Below, piece after piece: positions 32,600-43,856 of a DNA stretch of 64,000 nucleotides. The stretch's first letter is position 1; each line of letters begins with the position of its first letter. The stretch is from Isoetes taiwanensis (taxonomy: Eukaryota > Streptophyta > Lycopodiopsida > Isoetales > Isoetaceae): positions 15,944,275 through 16,008,274 of the forward strand of contig JAJEKV010000010.1 in NCBI GenBank assembly GCA_021234155.1. Reading direction: 5' to 3'. Under the pieces are notes generated by a model. The model worked only from the letters and a program-made list of their open reading frames with translations. It had not been told where the DNA came from and ran no database searches. The translations under genes and the position numbers were made by a program.

Positions 32600-33147
32600 A
32601 CATATTCTGACTCTGCCCGGTCTTAATGTTGATGCTGACTACCTTCATGAACATTATCCCTCTTAGTGGACTTGCTGATGTAGATAACATAATGCTCGGT
32701 GTCGCATCCCAAGAGCTTGAAGATAATGTTCACCATTGCGTAGAATCTTTCGTGTTTAAGTCATCTGCCTTGAAGGTTATTAGATTCGAGGATGATTCTT
32801 CTAACTCTTGAATTGATATTGTTGTGCTGAACTTGTTGATTTGATTCTTCATTTTGGCGACATCTGCTGTTATAAAGCCCGATGACAATGTTGAGTACTT
32901 CACCACTTCTAAGCGTGCAACTTCTCTTCGAGAGGAGTTTGTGTGCATCTATCTGCAAGGACTATTCTTGGTGATCAATTAATAATGCTAATATTTGGTC
33001 CCTCATGATGCCTCTTCTTGATGGTGCTTGACCTCCAATCTCTAAGGTAGAAGATTGTCGTAATCTTGAGATGGCTATTTGTCGAGGTTGATGCGTTGCC
33101 GCTGAAGTATCGGGTGATGAGGAAGAAGTTTGTTGCGATCTCGCCAT
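32600..33147 (-). pseudogene. Element C gag remnant
   Basis: A minus-strand ATG at 33147 opens MARSQQTSSSSPD, a Ser/Gln-rich start, and IMRDQILALLIDHQE. Short frames to about 32626 (SLQIDAHKLLSK, IQELEESSSNLI) look like degraded continuation. No zinc knuckle or protease is recognised between here and the RT fragment. Confidence 0.4.
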
Positions 33148-36100
33148 ACTCGTATTCCTGAGCAGCCCCCCCTTGCTGGCTTGTAATACCTATAATAATT
33201 TCTCTTCCGAGGAGGTATATCCAGTCTCATCCTTTAGGGCTCTTGACATCATAAGTCGATGAAGTCTACTTGTTGGTGGCGTAGCTGTGACATTAGTCAT
33301 CGATGTGGGGTCGTTCCTCGAGGCAATATGGCACTTAAAGAATATCCTTGACTAGGAGCTAATGTGATCGATTTTATAAGTGCCATGTTGCCCATTGGTT
33401 GTTGCATAGCCCTCTTGGCAAGTCTTGTGTCTATCTTTGATGTCGCAATCGTCCTTCCTTTGGCCTCCTCTTTATTATTTGTGTTCGGGCTTCCCTGTAC
33501 ACCTTCTTGGCCTTTGATTTGCTGAAGTTTCCTCCATAAGTTTGCCCTTTGCTTTCAATTCGTTGATGTTGTCGAGTGTCTCCACTGTCGAGGCTCGAGG
33601 ATCTGTAACGAAGGTTCTCCTGACCTATTTTACTACCTTAAGAAGCACAAGGCAATTAATACTACCATCACAATCAATTACTTATGTCTATTTACTTGAA
33701 AACCCATATTTTTATACCTTTATCCACTCTACCTCAAATGACCCGCTTGGCACTTTAGTAGGCACTGAGAAAGGTAATTATTTACCGTTATGGGGTGGTA
33801 GAAGGAGACTCATTCACTGGGTGTACTTGGTGTGCTAGACTGAATAGGATGAATTCCTAGATAATTATCTATGATACAAAGGCAAGGCTGAAGACACTTG
33901 ATGATAGTGCATCTATAACGTGTGTTGGTGTACCCTACCAACGTGTGACAACAATTTCTAAGGCCTTGGCAACTAGCTGGGTTTCTACGAAAAAAAGTTT
34001 AATTATACTACCTGTATGCAGACAAGAAGACACTTAGCAAGATAAGAGTGACAACTAAGCTACGATGAGTGCAGATGATGTCGCTATCTCGCTTAAGGAC
34101 CTTGGCCATTAATATTATTTAACTTATTAAAGCTTAAATATAATTAAAGATTGTAATTCAAACATAAACGATGCCCGCCCGATTGGTTGTACGGGGGTTT
34201 GGGGGTTCAACCCTGTGGGTGGGAGGTTCAATTCCCGCTACTGTGGGAATTCTTTTAAGATGAGGTTCAAATAGATTGAGAAGCTAGAATGGGGTGCTAC
34301 AAGACACTAGAGTGCATGGCAAGAGGCTAGCATGTGCAGTAAGAACCTTTCAATGTATTTTTGCAAAATTTTTGGTCAAAAACACATGAAACCGGGTAGC
34401 ATCGCGCAAATGAAGCCTGCGTTCTCAACGCATAAGCTTCTGGCGCGATGCAACCCGAGTTGCATGATCTTTGCTGTTTTTAGATATTTTAAACAAAATT
34501 AAAGTGCCACACTACCTTTCTAGACAGTTTCTAAGCATTCTAACATCTTTTAATATGAAATTTGGGTCAATTTGGGCGAAATCGGGTCGCGTCGCGCAAA
34601 TGAGGCCTGCGTTCGCGACGCAGAGGTGTTTCGCGCGATGCAACCCGAGTTGACTTTGACTCTTTTTTTTTTTTTTTTTTTTTTTTTTTGCATGAATGGG
34701 TGCGATCTTGGTCTTCGGCTTTGGCGCTTCACGGCGAGATCCCGCCATCGTTGATGTGGTTCGATGAGGTCGTGGCCCATCTTGAACTCCTCAATAGACC
34801 TTTGATGTAGGCACTTTCGAAGAGAGTTTACGGATCGTCGGTGATGCTGTTGTTGGCAATGTCGAATATTCCGGCAGCTCTCTTTGTCTTTGGGTATTTG
34901 GCCCATGGCGGCCTTCTTCGGGGAATCGAGTCGAGGTGGTGGAGGCTAGCTTTTTGACCCTGGTCGGCTACCTTGTTAGATCCATTGGCGGAGATAATTC
35001 TTGCATCTTTGCCTTCTTCTTCCGGTACTCCATATCTTGCTTGAGCTTTAAGTAGCTTCGGCGATGTTGCCCTCCTTATGCTTGCATTGGATATGGTTTT
35101 CGGCGTAAGGCTGCGTCGTTCTTGACCTCCTCCTCCTCTTCTTCTTTAGCCCCTTAGCCCCTCCTCTTGTTGGTGTGGTCCTTCCTCCTCGTGCTCATCC
35201 TCCTGCCGGTTCGATCCGGTGTGGTTCTCGATAGCCATGCTCTCCCCACGCCTAGCTTCATGCCTCTTTGTTCGCTTCTCCCTTGCATCGCCCTTTGCTC
35301 GCTTTTCTTCCGCATTGGTTGCTTGCTCCTCTTGCTCTTGTTCCGTGGGTGGGGTTGCTCCTGCTTTGCTTGTTGCTTTCGGTACTCTTCTTGGTGTTGG
35401 GGTTTCTCCACGCTATCTCGGGGTTGCTCTTGCTACTTGTTCCTTACCTGCTCTTCACGTTCGGGGTTGCTCTCTCCGGAGTGGAGCGATTCGATGCAAG
35501 AGCTTGAGTAGCCAAGTTAGATCATCGGCCTAGGTCGCGGGGGCCTCCGCAATTTGCTTGTCGCCGCCACCGTGAGTGTTTCAACGTTTAGGTGCAAAGC
35601 CGGAGCCTCCAACCTTCCTAGCTACTTGTTTGGTCCTCCTAACAACTTAGCTTCCCCGATGGTGGCCTCTTCGAGCGATCTTGCCTCTATCTTCGCGGCT
35701 CCTTTGGGTCGATCTCGTCGGCTGTTCGTTCGGTGGACACTCTAATGGCAGCTTCGGAGATTAGCTTCTAATTCGCCTTACAAGGGTAAAGGAAAAGTTC
35801 AAGCTACTATTTGGGAACTTCTAAGGAGTAGAGGCGCTTTTATAGGTTTATTAGCTACTTTTTCTTAAGAGTAAATTTATTATAACTATGGGTTAATAAT
35901 TAAGGTATTTCCCCTAATCACTTAACTATTTCTCAAAATTTCCTAATTCCTTTTTGGGCCAAGTAGTGGTCATTTCACGCCATTTCTTTCAAGCTTTATT
36001 TTGAGCGATTTCTCATTCAATTTTTCACTTGAAAGGTGCGGTTCATGAACAACTTGAGCTCAAATTTACTAGAAGGTTTCTTTTGACTATATTATTTCTA

Positions 36101-36267
36101 CCACTTAGACTATACTTAATCTAATTACGACCCTGCTAATGGGGAAAAAAATTCTCCCATATTTCGCGGTTCAAGACTGGAATTCTCATTCCATTCCATA
36201 GCTAGGCCAGTTAGTCTACCTATTCAGGGATATGGTCAGTGCTAGCTCTTGGTCAACCAAGAACATT
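33148..36267 (-). other. Element C long leader region
   Basis: About 3.1 kb separate the primer-binding site from the gag start. It holds a 29-base T run (34661-34689), two hairpin-bearing direct repeats (34393-34460 and 34580-34655), a degenerate tRNA-like GGTTCAA motif (about 34190-34245) and a Lys/Gln/Arg-rich minus-strand frame (35411-35154) of no known family. No convincing gene. Confidence 0.5.
34393..34655. repeat. Two hairpin-bearing direct repeats in element C leader
   Basis: Units at about 34393-34460 and 34582-34651 share CGGGT(A/C)GC(A/G)TCGCGC, AAATGA(A/G)GCCTGCGTTC and GCGCGATGCAACCCGAGTTG. The outer blocks are inverted repeats of each other and GCGTTC..AACGC/GCGACGC forms an inner stem, so each unit can fold into a compound hairpin. 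Confidence 0.7.
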
Positions 36268-36279
36268 GCTCTGATACCA
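36268..36279 (-). promoter_or_regulatory. Primer-binding site of element C (initiator tRNA-Met)
   Basis: Minus-strand TGGTATCAGAGC, one base from the LTR terminus at 36281, matches the common plant initiator tRNA-Met primer site and fixes the element's orientation. Confidence 0.9.
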
Positions 36280-36280
36280 T

Positions 36281-37926
36281 TGTGGCGCCCTCCGCTAAAC
36301 ATACGGGCCCAGTACACTCGGCGGGAAATCCCCGTCCGGCTCAACAACCGCACAGGCCCTCCGTCTATCCCGCACTATGGAACTCCCGTAGTGCGGAAAG
36401 GGGACACGAAGGTGTCTTGCGCGCCCTTCCCCTATGGGCTCCTATCACAGCGGAAGCATAAACAACGTCAGAACTAGCAATAACAATACGACATACTACC
36501 TCGAAGGGTAGTCTATCACATATCCATATGAGCAAAGAAGATAATCATAAACCATAAAACATGAGAGCTCCTACCCATGGCTCCGACTCATAAGGAGGTA
36601 GACTGACTGGATAGGTCTCAAGATAGAGCAGACCGAATCATAACAATGGCGAGGGCTGGCATAAGACAATGGCTAGGGTTGACCACTCCATCCGCCCCTC
36701 CTGTGCATACTTTGCAGATGGGCTAAATCAGGCTCTGGCATGACTCTAGCCTTCCGGATACGCAATCCCATGGCATCACCCATCGGGACTACTCCAGGTT
36801 GCATCTCCCTGGTCCGATGAGGCAGGAAGGGTTGCATCTCCCCTTCCCAGGGTCTAGAGGTTCCGTGGGCGGCTAGAGAATCGTGGCGACACACGATTCG
36901 TACCCGACTTAACCCCCCAAAACGAGAGCCAAGCCAACACTTGCAGCTCTCGAGAGGCAGGGCGACACCATTGCCCCAGGAGGTGTCGGACCCATGCTCG
37001 GCCCACACGAAGTGACCGACCATAAGCCTAGCCCACTATGGGATCCCCCGAAGCCCCCACTCGGCAGGGATCCTCCCTCCACATTCCCTCTAGCCCCGTT
37101 ATGTGGTGCTGAGTCATATCATAGCCTCGATAGCCTGGTGGGCTCCTATGCACAGGCCGCAACTAATAGGAACTAAGGGATCTACTCTAGGAGCATACTA
37201 CATATGGCCCTAGGTCTCTACCCCCCTTCCCAATACAAGAGGAGCAAACATGATCAACCATCATCACATAATCATCATATCATGAGAATAATCATAAGAA
37301 GAACATCTTAACCTAATCATACAACCTAACTAAGGGTTAGGGTTCATTGATTAGGGTTCAAGATGTTGAATACGGGTTCTAGGATGGCTCTACTCTAGAT
37401 ACAAGATACTAGCACATCACGGAATGCTAATTCCGGATGAGCTATCACAACTACTACCCTACATACCTGCTCACGATGCTCTCCCTCGATCCAGGTGTGC
37501 CTCCATGGTCTGCCCGACTCACGTGATGCTGCTCTTGCTCCAGAACGAGTCTACCCTACCGGGGCTCTTGCACCGGTCTATGCCACAGCACAAGCGATGT
37601 TCAAACGGGGTTTTGAGCAGTAGGTGAGTCTCACGGGGTGCTAGGGCTGGAAAGAGGCCTAGGGTTGGGGTTCCAGCCTATATAAGTTAGGTCCACCTAG
37701 GATGCCACGTGGCACCAATCGGGTGAGTCTCGTGTGGCGGTTGCCCAATAGGTTAAGGCCACGTGGAAAATGGTCTTAACCTAAGGTTGGCTAAGTTATA
37801 TGAATAACTTAGTCATGCCCCCCTAGTGCCACAATCTATGGTATACAAGGCTATGAAGATAGACTTGTATAGTGACGGGTCCAGGAATATACGTATTCAT
37901 AGCGTATATTCCCCTGGAACGTCACA
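36281..37926 (-). repeat. Element C 5' LTR (1646 bp)
   Basis: It starts TGTGGCGC (one change from the TGTGACGC of the other LTR) and ends CGTCACA. It matches 26856-28512, with differences concentrated at CpG-containing sites. Confidence 0.95.
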
Positions 37927-37931
37927 ATCGC
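37927..37931. other. Target-site duplication of element C, right (ATCGC)
   Basis: It directly follows the LTR terminus CGTCACA and matches 26851-26855. Confidence 0.9.
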
Positions 37932-38335
37932 CTTGCTCCTTATCGGATCACGGCTCATATCAGCAATGTGACACTCCGGCTCGAGCTCCCTCCAGTTGTT
38001 CGGCTCCATTCAGCATTTCATGTTTCTCTATTGGAGCTCTATACAGTCAATACTTTTCTAGATCGTGTTCCTCCGCCGCCACCACCAGTAGAAATTGATG
38101 ATCATGAGGAGTTCGAGGTTCGAGAGATTCTGGATTTCAAGTTTTTTCATCGATGATTGTATTACTTTGTTGATTGGGAAGGTTACTCGCCAAGTGATAG
38201 AACTGGAAGCCTGTCGAGAATCTGACTAATGCTCTTAATAAAATTGCGGAGTTTCACTGACAGTACCCGAATAAGCCAAGTTTGAATATTCCGACACCAG
38301 CTCCAAGGACTCGTCGCCGTCATAGGAGGGGGGTG
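37932..38335 (+). pseudogene. Element B integrase C-terminus and chromodomain, after element C
   Basis: This continues the reading of 26855: LAPYRITAHISNVTLRLELP and HSAFHVSLLELY (integrase end), then EFEVREILDFKF, a stop, and YFVDWEGYSPSDRT. The last two blocks match a chromodomain (EVEEILDSR..YLVKWKGYP), which is thought to bias insertion toward heterochromatin marks. The TGA between them and frame loss after SDRT show decay. Confidence 0.8.
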
Positions 38336-38433
38336 GTATGATGACCATACAGATATTCGTATCATACGAACATTATACTCGTATGTACAAAAGATGGTCA
38401 TCACACGAATGCAAAAGGGTAGTTGCACAAGAA

Positions 38434-38471
38434 GGATTTGAACTCACACACCTTTGCCAAGTGCGCTACCA
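38434..38471 (-). other. tRNA-like A-box/B-box motif in element B LTR start (three copies)
   Basis: Minus strand TGGTAGCGCAC (38461-38471) resembles a tRNA D-arm/A box and GAGTTCAAATCC (38434-38445) a T-arm/B box. Only 15 bases lie between, too short for an anticodon arm, so it is not a functional tRNA. Copies recur at 39223-39260 and 40012-40049 through the tandem repeat. Confidence 0.5.
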
Positions 38472-38525
38472 ATATTTGTTAAAGATATTCCCTCATGTCT
38501 TTCTCATATGCGGGGCTGTTTCCAG

Positions 38526-39314
38526 GAGTCTCGACTTGGGAAACTCGAAGCTCTTCAATCGGATCTTCAACGTTATCTTCACCGAGCACAGGAATGCGAT
38601 CGGCATTATGCTGATTTGCATCGGCAGGAAGCTTCTAGATTTCACGTTGGTGACATTGTCTGCCTTCTTCGTAGGGACCTCACTATCTCATGTCCTTGCA
38701 ACAAGCTTGACTATCATCGCCTTGCTCCTTATCGGATCACGGCTCATATCATCAATGTGACACTCCGGCTCGAGCTCCCTCCAGTTGTTCGGCTCCATTC
38801 AGCATTTCATGTTTCTCTATTGGAGCTCTATACAGTCAATACTTTTCTAGATCGCGTTCCTCCGCCGCCACCACCAGTAGAAATTGATGATCATGAGGAG
38901 TTCGAAGTTCGAGAGATTCTGGATTTCAAGTTTCTTCATCGATGATTGTATTACTTTGTTGATTGGGAAGGTTACTCGCCAAGTGATAGAACTGGAAGCC
39001 TGTCGAGAATCTGACTAATGCTCTTAATAAAATTGCGGAGTTTCACCGACATTACCCGAATAAGCCAAGTTTGAGTACTCCGGCACCAGCTCCAAGGACT
39101 CGTCGCCGTCATAGGAGGGGGGTGGTGTGATGACCATACAGATATTCGTATCATACGAACATTATACTCGTATGTACAAAAGATGGTCATCACACGAATG
39201 CAAAAGGGTAGTTGCACAAGAAGGATTTGAACTCACACACCTTTGCCAAGTGTGCTACCAATATTTGTTAAAGATATTCCCTCATGTCTTTCTCATATGC
39301 GGGGCTGTTTCCAA
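38526..39314 (+). repeat. 789-bp tandem repeat, copy 2
   Basis: Contains the integrase tail, chromodomain, purine tract (AGGAGGGGGGTGG) and about 190 bases of LTR start, in the same order as copies 1 and 3. Only scattered single-base differences separate the copies. Confidence 0.9.
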
Positions 39315-40103
39315 GAGTCTCGACTTGGGAAACTCGAAGCTCTTCAATCGGATCTTCAACATTATCTTCACTGAGCACAGGAATGCGATCGGCATTATGC
39401 TGATTTGCATCGGCAGGAAGCTTCTAGATTTCACGTTGGTGACCTTGTCTGCCTTCTTCGTAGGGACCTCACTATCTCATGTCCTTGCAACAAGCTTGAC
39501 TATCATCGCCTTGCTCCTTATCGGATCACGGCTCATATCAGCAATGTGACACTCCGGCTCGAGCTCCCTCCAGTTGTTCGGCTCCATTCAGCATTTCATG
39601 TTTCTCTATTGGAGCTCTATACAGTCAATACTTTTCTAGATCGCGTTCCTCCGCCGCCACCACCAGTAGAAATTGATGATCATGAGGAGTTCGAAGTTCG
39701 AGAGATTCTGGATTTCAAGTTTCTTCATCGATGATTGTATTACTTTGTTGATTGGGAAGGTTACTCGCCAAGTGATAGAACTGGAAGCCTGTCGAGAATC
39801 TGACTAATGCTCTTAATAAAATTGCAGAGTTTCACCGACATTACCCGAATAAGCCAAGTTTGAGTACTCCGGCACCAGCTCCAAGGACTCGTCGCCGTCA
39901 TAGGAGGGGGGTGGTGTGATGACCATACAGATATTCGTATCATACGAACATTATACTCGTATGTACAAAAGATGGTCATCACACGAATGCAAAAGGGTAG
40001 TTGCACAAGAAGGATTTGAACTCACACACCTTTGCCAAGTGCGCTACCAATATTTAATAAAGATATTCCCTTATGTCTTTCTCATATGCGGGGCTGTTTC
40101 CAG
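39315..40103 (+). repeat. 789-bp tandem repeat, copy 3
   Basis: It is the last copy; after 40103 the sequence continues into the remainder of the LTR (GGTTCTAGAATATTC), whereas copies 1 and 2 jump back to the integrase at the same point. Confidence 0.9.
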
Positions 40104-40960
40104 GAGGTTCTAGAATATTCTAGAACCTACATGCATGCGTAACACTTGGCATGATCTCATCTGTTGGAGTGGCGCGATCCTGACCGTTGGCCTAGATATA
40201 TAAGGAGGCATCTCCTTCTTATCGAACCATTCAGGTTCAACGCCAGTCTTGAGCCTTCTAGGCATTGGTCTCGTGTTCCTGCTTACCTTCGGGCCATTGT
40301 ACTCTTGATTCCTCTTCATATATCAGATTCATTGCCGATCTTGGCATATTTCTTCCGTATTTCTTGCATATTTTCCACGTATTTTGCTTGTTTTCGCGTA
40401 GGTTCATGCTACCTAATGAGCCCTATGGCCCATTAGGTTCCAACCCTAAAAGCGTGCCTTAAATGTGGCCTAAAATAGCAGGAATCCTAAAATTTCCCTT
40501 TTCGGATTCCAATCTTCAAGCACACATTGGGATCAGCGCATGTTATATTCCAACTTACCAGCAGCCGTCAAGCTCGAATCTTGAGGCGCTTTCTCAAGAT
40601 TCAACTGGACAGCAATATGGACGCCTTCCAGGATGTAGATGCCAGCCAAAGATTCGATAAGTGTTGATTATGATAGCCAATGCATGCTTCCAAATAGATA
40701 GTAGTCCAGATTTATACCTGTTCTTGGCCCTAGACAACCTGTAAAGCCCAAGAATCCTAATTGGTATCCAAATTGACTAAGGAACCCTAATCATATCTTA
40801 TTGGAGTAGATAGATTAGATTTATACTTTTGTATTTGGATTCATTATGTGATGTTGTTACACTCTGCGTACACCTTTTGTGTATTGGAAAGGGGGATAGA
40901 GACCAAGAGCCTTCGTAGTTGATGCTCCTAGATTAGCCTCAATAATTCCCAATTAATGTA
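39915..40960 (+). repeat. Element B 3' LTR (right end approximate)
   Basis: TGTGATGACC follows the purine tract AGGAGGGGGGTGG. An ATATATAAGG box at 40194-40203 would start transcription. The outer end is unclear; LTR-like text (poly-G near 40893 and GAGACCAAG) runs to about 40960. The segment 40480-40790 is shared with 49645-49946. Confidence 0.55.
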
Positions 40961-43856
40961 GCATATGTTCATAAGAGCCCGTCTGGATGTGGGCAATGGG
41001 GTTGGACTGACTTGTAAGGAATGCTTGTCTGGCTACAGTTGAACCCTTGGAGTGTGGAGTCTATTGGAGGGAGGATGTGGGCCAGGCTTGGATTAGGTTT
41101 ACATTTTTGTATTTGGAATTAACGAGTGAAGCATTCTTCCTAACATGGGCTCCTCAGTTCTTCCTATTCTCATTATAACAGCAGACCATGCATCCTTCAG
41201 ATTATGACTTTTTCTTTCTTGCAGATGCTAGATGCTGCTCGCTTTTATTTTATTTATGCTTTGCACAGACAACCTCAACCATAGAACTTGAATTGCACAA
41301 CTGGGCATCTCATGGATTTGCATTTCGTTGAAGGATCTGAGAGTTTTGATGAGAAGACAAAAGCGTTGCTGAGAGCTTCAGAAAAAAGATGGAGTACTCT
41401 GTCTTGGTCTGATTGGCCTTAGAAAAATCAGAGGCAATATTATGTCTAACATTCAAAAGGAACATACTACTTTGCCAAACTTGTATCTATCAGAAGCATT
41501 CTGAAAAGTGATGCCAGTAGCATATCAGATCAGAAAAAATTCATGCCATTATCTCTATTTCTTCCATGTATCTATACCTATTTGGCAATGGTGTAAACAA
41601 AAGAACCATGTACCTGAGAAGACAAGGAAAAGAGGGAATATTAAATCCAAGTTACATATATCTATCTTTGAAAATGAGTTATCAGTTTAGTAAAAGGCAA
41701 ATTTTTAAGATATTGCTGCATACACAGGCTTAGCAAACAACTGTACATTTACAGTCATAACGGGATGTATTTGTTTGTGAATCATTATATTAGAAACAAG
41801 GCTTCTTATTATGCATATTATTGGCTTGCTTCCTTGGTTGTCGTTGCAGCTGAAAGGACATAATGACTTCTTACTTGGTTTTGATTCTCCTCTTCAACAA
41901 CAATTTCGGAAACTTGCTCCATTGCCAAAAATATTGCTCAGTGGTATGACATAAAAAGCCTGAAGCATATGCTGGTGCTAGTTTTCTGCTCATATGCTGC
42001 AGATAGTGGAAAGTCCTCTTTGTTGGGAAGCTTTACACCTATTGGAAGCAGTTTTACAAAGCTGCAGCACAATAACTAATACAACTGTGGAAACTTTGCT
42101 AGCAGGTAGGCCAGACGATGACAGACCCATTGTCGCATTGTTATCTCAGAGTTCTCATTGTTGCCGCATTGTTATCTCAGGGTTGGATCTGGTGGAACAG
42201 TCCCAACTTCAGTGGAAATCCTGGCAGTGTTGATATGTTGCCATCAAGATTTGCAAAACACCAGGCTTGCACTTTGGCGGTTTCTTGACACCTATGGACT
42301 CCAGAAAAAAAAGGGGCTTATAAAAGACTACAGTTCCATTTGTTGCCAGCAGCTTGAAGTATCCAAATGACCTCTCAGAAAACCACTTTAAGCATGGCTA
42401 AATTTTTATTGAGGGATGATAACATAGTCAAAGAAAATGCTTGATAATAATGCCCAAGAGAACATCAAGAATTCCTGCGAGATAAACACTATTTCGACAT
42501 AAGAAAGATACTCATTAGCTTGTAAGTATCTGTAGTTGTATCTATTTTTTAATTTCCACTCAATCCTTTTGATCCTTAAACTTTTTAATGTGCAGGGTCA
42601 TGAAGACTGGACAGATAAGCTATATCGACCCGGTCTATTTGGGCAATACACATAGATATTGCTGATTTCAAAAAATCAGAGTAAGCTCGGCCTATTAACA
42701 GGTCATGAAGTTGTAAATTATTCAATGTATATGAGTGTACGATAGATGTAAAGACACAGTTTTTTCTCCCTTCAGCTAAGGGAAAGCAGTTACACCCGAT
42801 GACCTGCATACAAAGTGCAGTGATGGTTTATATCTTCTGGGCTTTGCTATCCCTTAGTTGGCTGGAAGATTTTGCTTAAATGGTATTTTTTGCCTCTTCC
42901 TCAAATGGAACGTTATTTTATATAAAGAAAAGATAACAATGGATCGTTGATCATTGCTTAGAGGATTTTTCATTGCTCAGGCAACTCAATCCACATCCTA
43001 AAGCAGTGTTCTAAAGCAATCTAAAAGCATTCCAGATTCTAGAAATTACGTTTTAAGAAAACCAACCTGCTTCAAAGGATCCTCGTCCTCTTCTTCTGGT
43101 GCAACTTGTGAAGAAGTGGACCTACTACGACCACCTATCCTATTGGTCTCCGTGGACGTTAAAAAAACTATTCTATTCTATTCCTATCCTGCAACCACGA
43201 CCTATGGCACGCCCTCAACCTCTAACAGAACCTCCACCTCCAGCATTTCGAGCTCAACCTCCGTCTGCCATTTCAACCCAGCTTCATTCCGACAGCCGAC
43301 AGCTACGCTTAGTTAAACTTAAAGTGACCTCAAAAGGCACTTTAATTTATAGTGTAATTTTAAAATTGCATTAACTTTGAGTTTAATATTCTAACTTAAC
43401 GTAAATAAGTCTAAACAATTTTAAGTTAACACTTTTCGGTTAAAATAATAACGGAATGCTAAATCAAATTATATTAATGTAAAACTAGTTTAACTAGTGG
43501 TGTGAAAGGAAAACCTTAATGGAACGGCGGGTGCGAAGGTACCTTACTAGCTTGTTTTACTTGACATAGAGTCCCATCAATCTCAAATAAGAACTCGTCG
43601 TTGGCCAAGTACGTGAGAATAGAATAAAAATTGAACGTCCACCAAGACACAAACCAAAACCTTTCTTTCTATTTTTATCCCTACATAACCACAACAAATA
43701 CACCATTAATTTAGCAAATTTCATTGCCATTCTATTCAACCACACGTCTACTTACCATTGTTATTATACTATTTTTATACTCTGTACATTCAAACTATTT
43801 ATCATTACTACTATGTTGTAACCTTATACTGGTTTTCTGAAATGCTTCTTTTATCA
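40961..43856. other. Intergenic DNA with unidentified exon-like fragments
   Basis: Plus-strand blocks preceded by pyrimidine-rich tracts and an AG occur at about 41224-41420 (MLDAARFYFIYALH, ALLRASEKRWSTLSWSDW), 41851-41935 (LKGHNDFLLGFDSPL, FRKLAPLPKILLS) and 42000-42170 (SPLCWEALHLLEAVLQ, LLAGRPDDDRPIVALL). They look like exons of a decayed gene, but I do not recognise the family. The remainder has no visible gene. Confidence 0.3.

Larger units (their letters stand above)
26856..37926 (-). mobile_element. Element C: complete-ended LTR retrotransposon nested in element B (11.1 kb)
   Basis: LTRs of about 1.65 kb with TGTGACG..CGTCACA termini bound the element. Target duplication ATCGC is at 26851-26855 and 37927-37931. 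The complement of an initiator tRNA-Met primer site (GCTCTGATACCA) abuts the right LTR and a purine tract abuts the left LTR, so the element reads on the minus strand. Internal gag, RT and integrase are mere fragments and a leader of about 3 kb precedes gag, so it is a defective, probably trans-mobilised copy. Confidence 0.95.

Noticed and set aside
34181-34250. Possible tRNA gene (GGTTCAATTCCCGC B box, TGGTTG A box)
   Set aside because: GGTTCAA occurs twice and no cloverleaf with anticodon stem can be drawn; treated as degenerate leader sequence of element C.
35154-35533. Overlapping long frames on both strands near 35.2-35.5 kb
   Set aside because: Compositional artefact of CT-rich sequence in the element C leader; no motif in any of the frames.
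39127-39549. 140-aa frame repeated three times (IQIFVSYEHYTRMYKRW..)
   Set aside because: It spans LTR start and out-of-frame integrase within the 789-bp tandem repeat, so it is a by-product, not a gene family.
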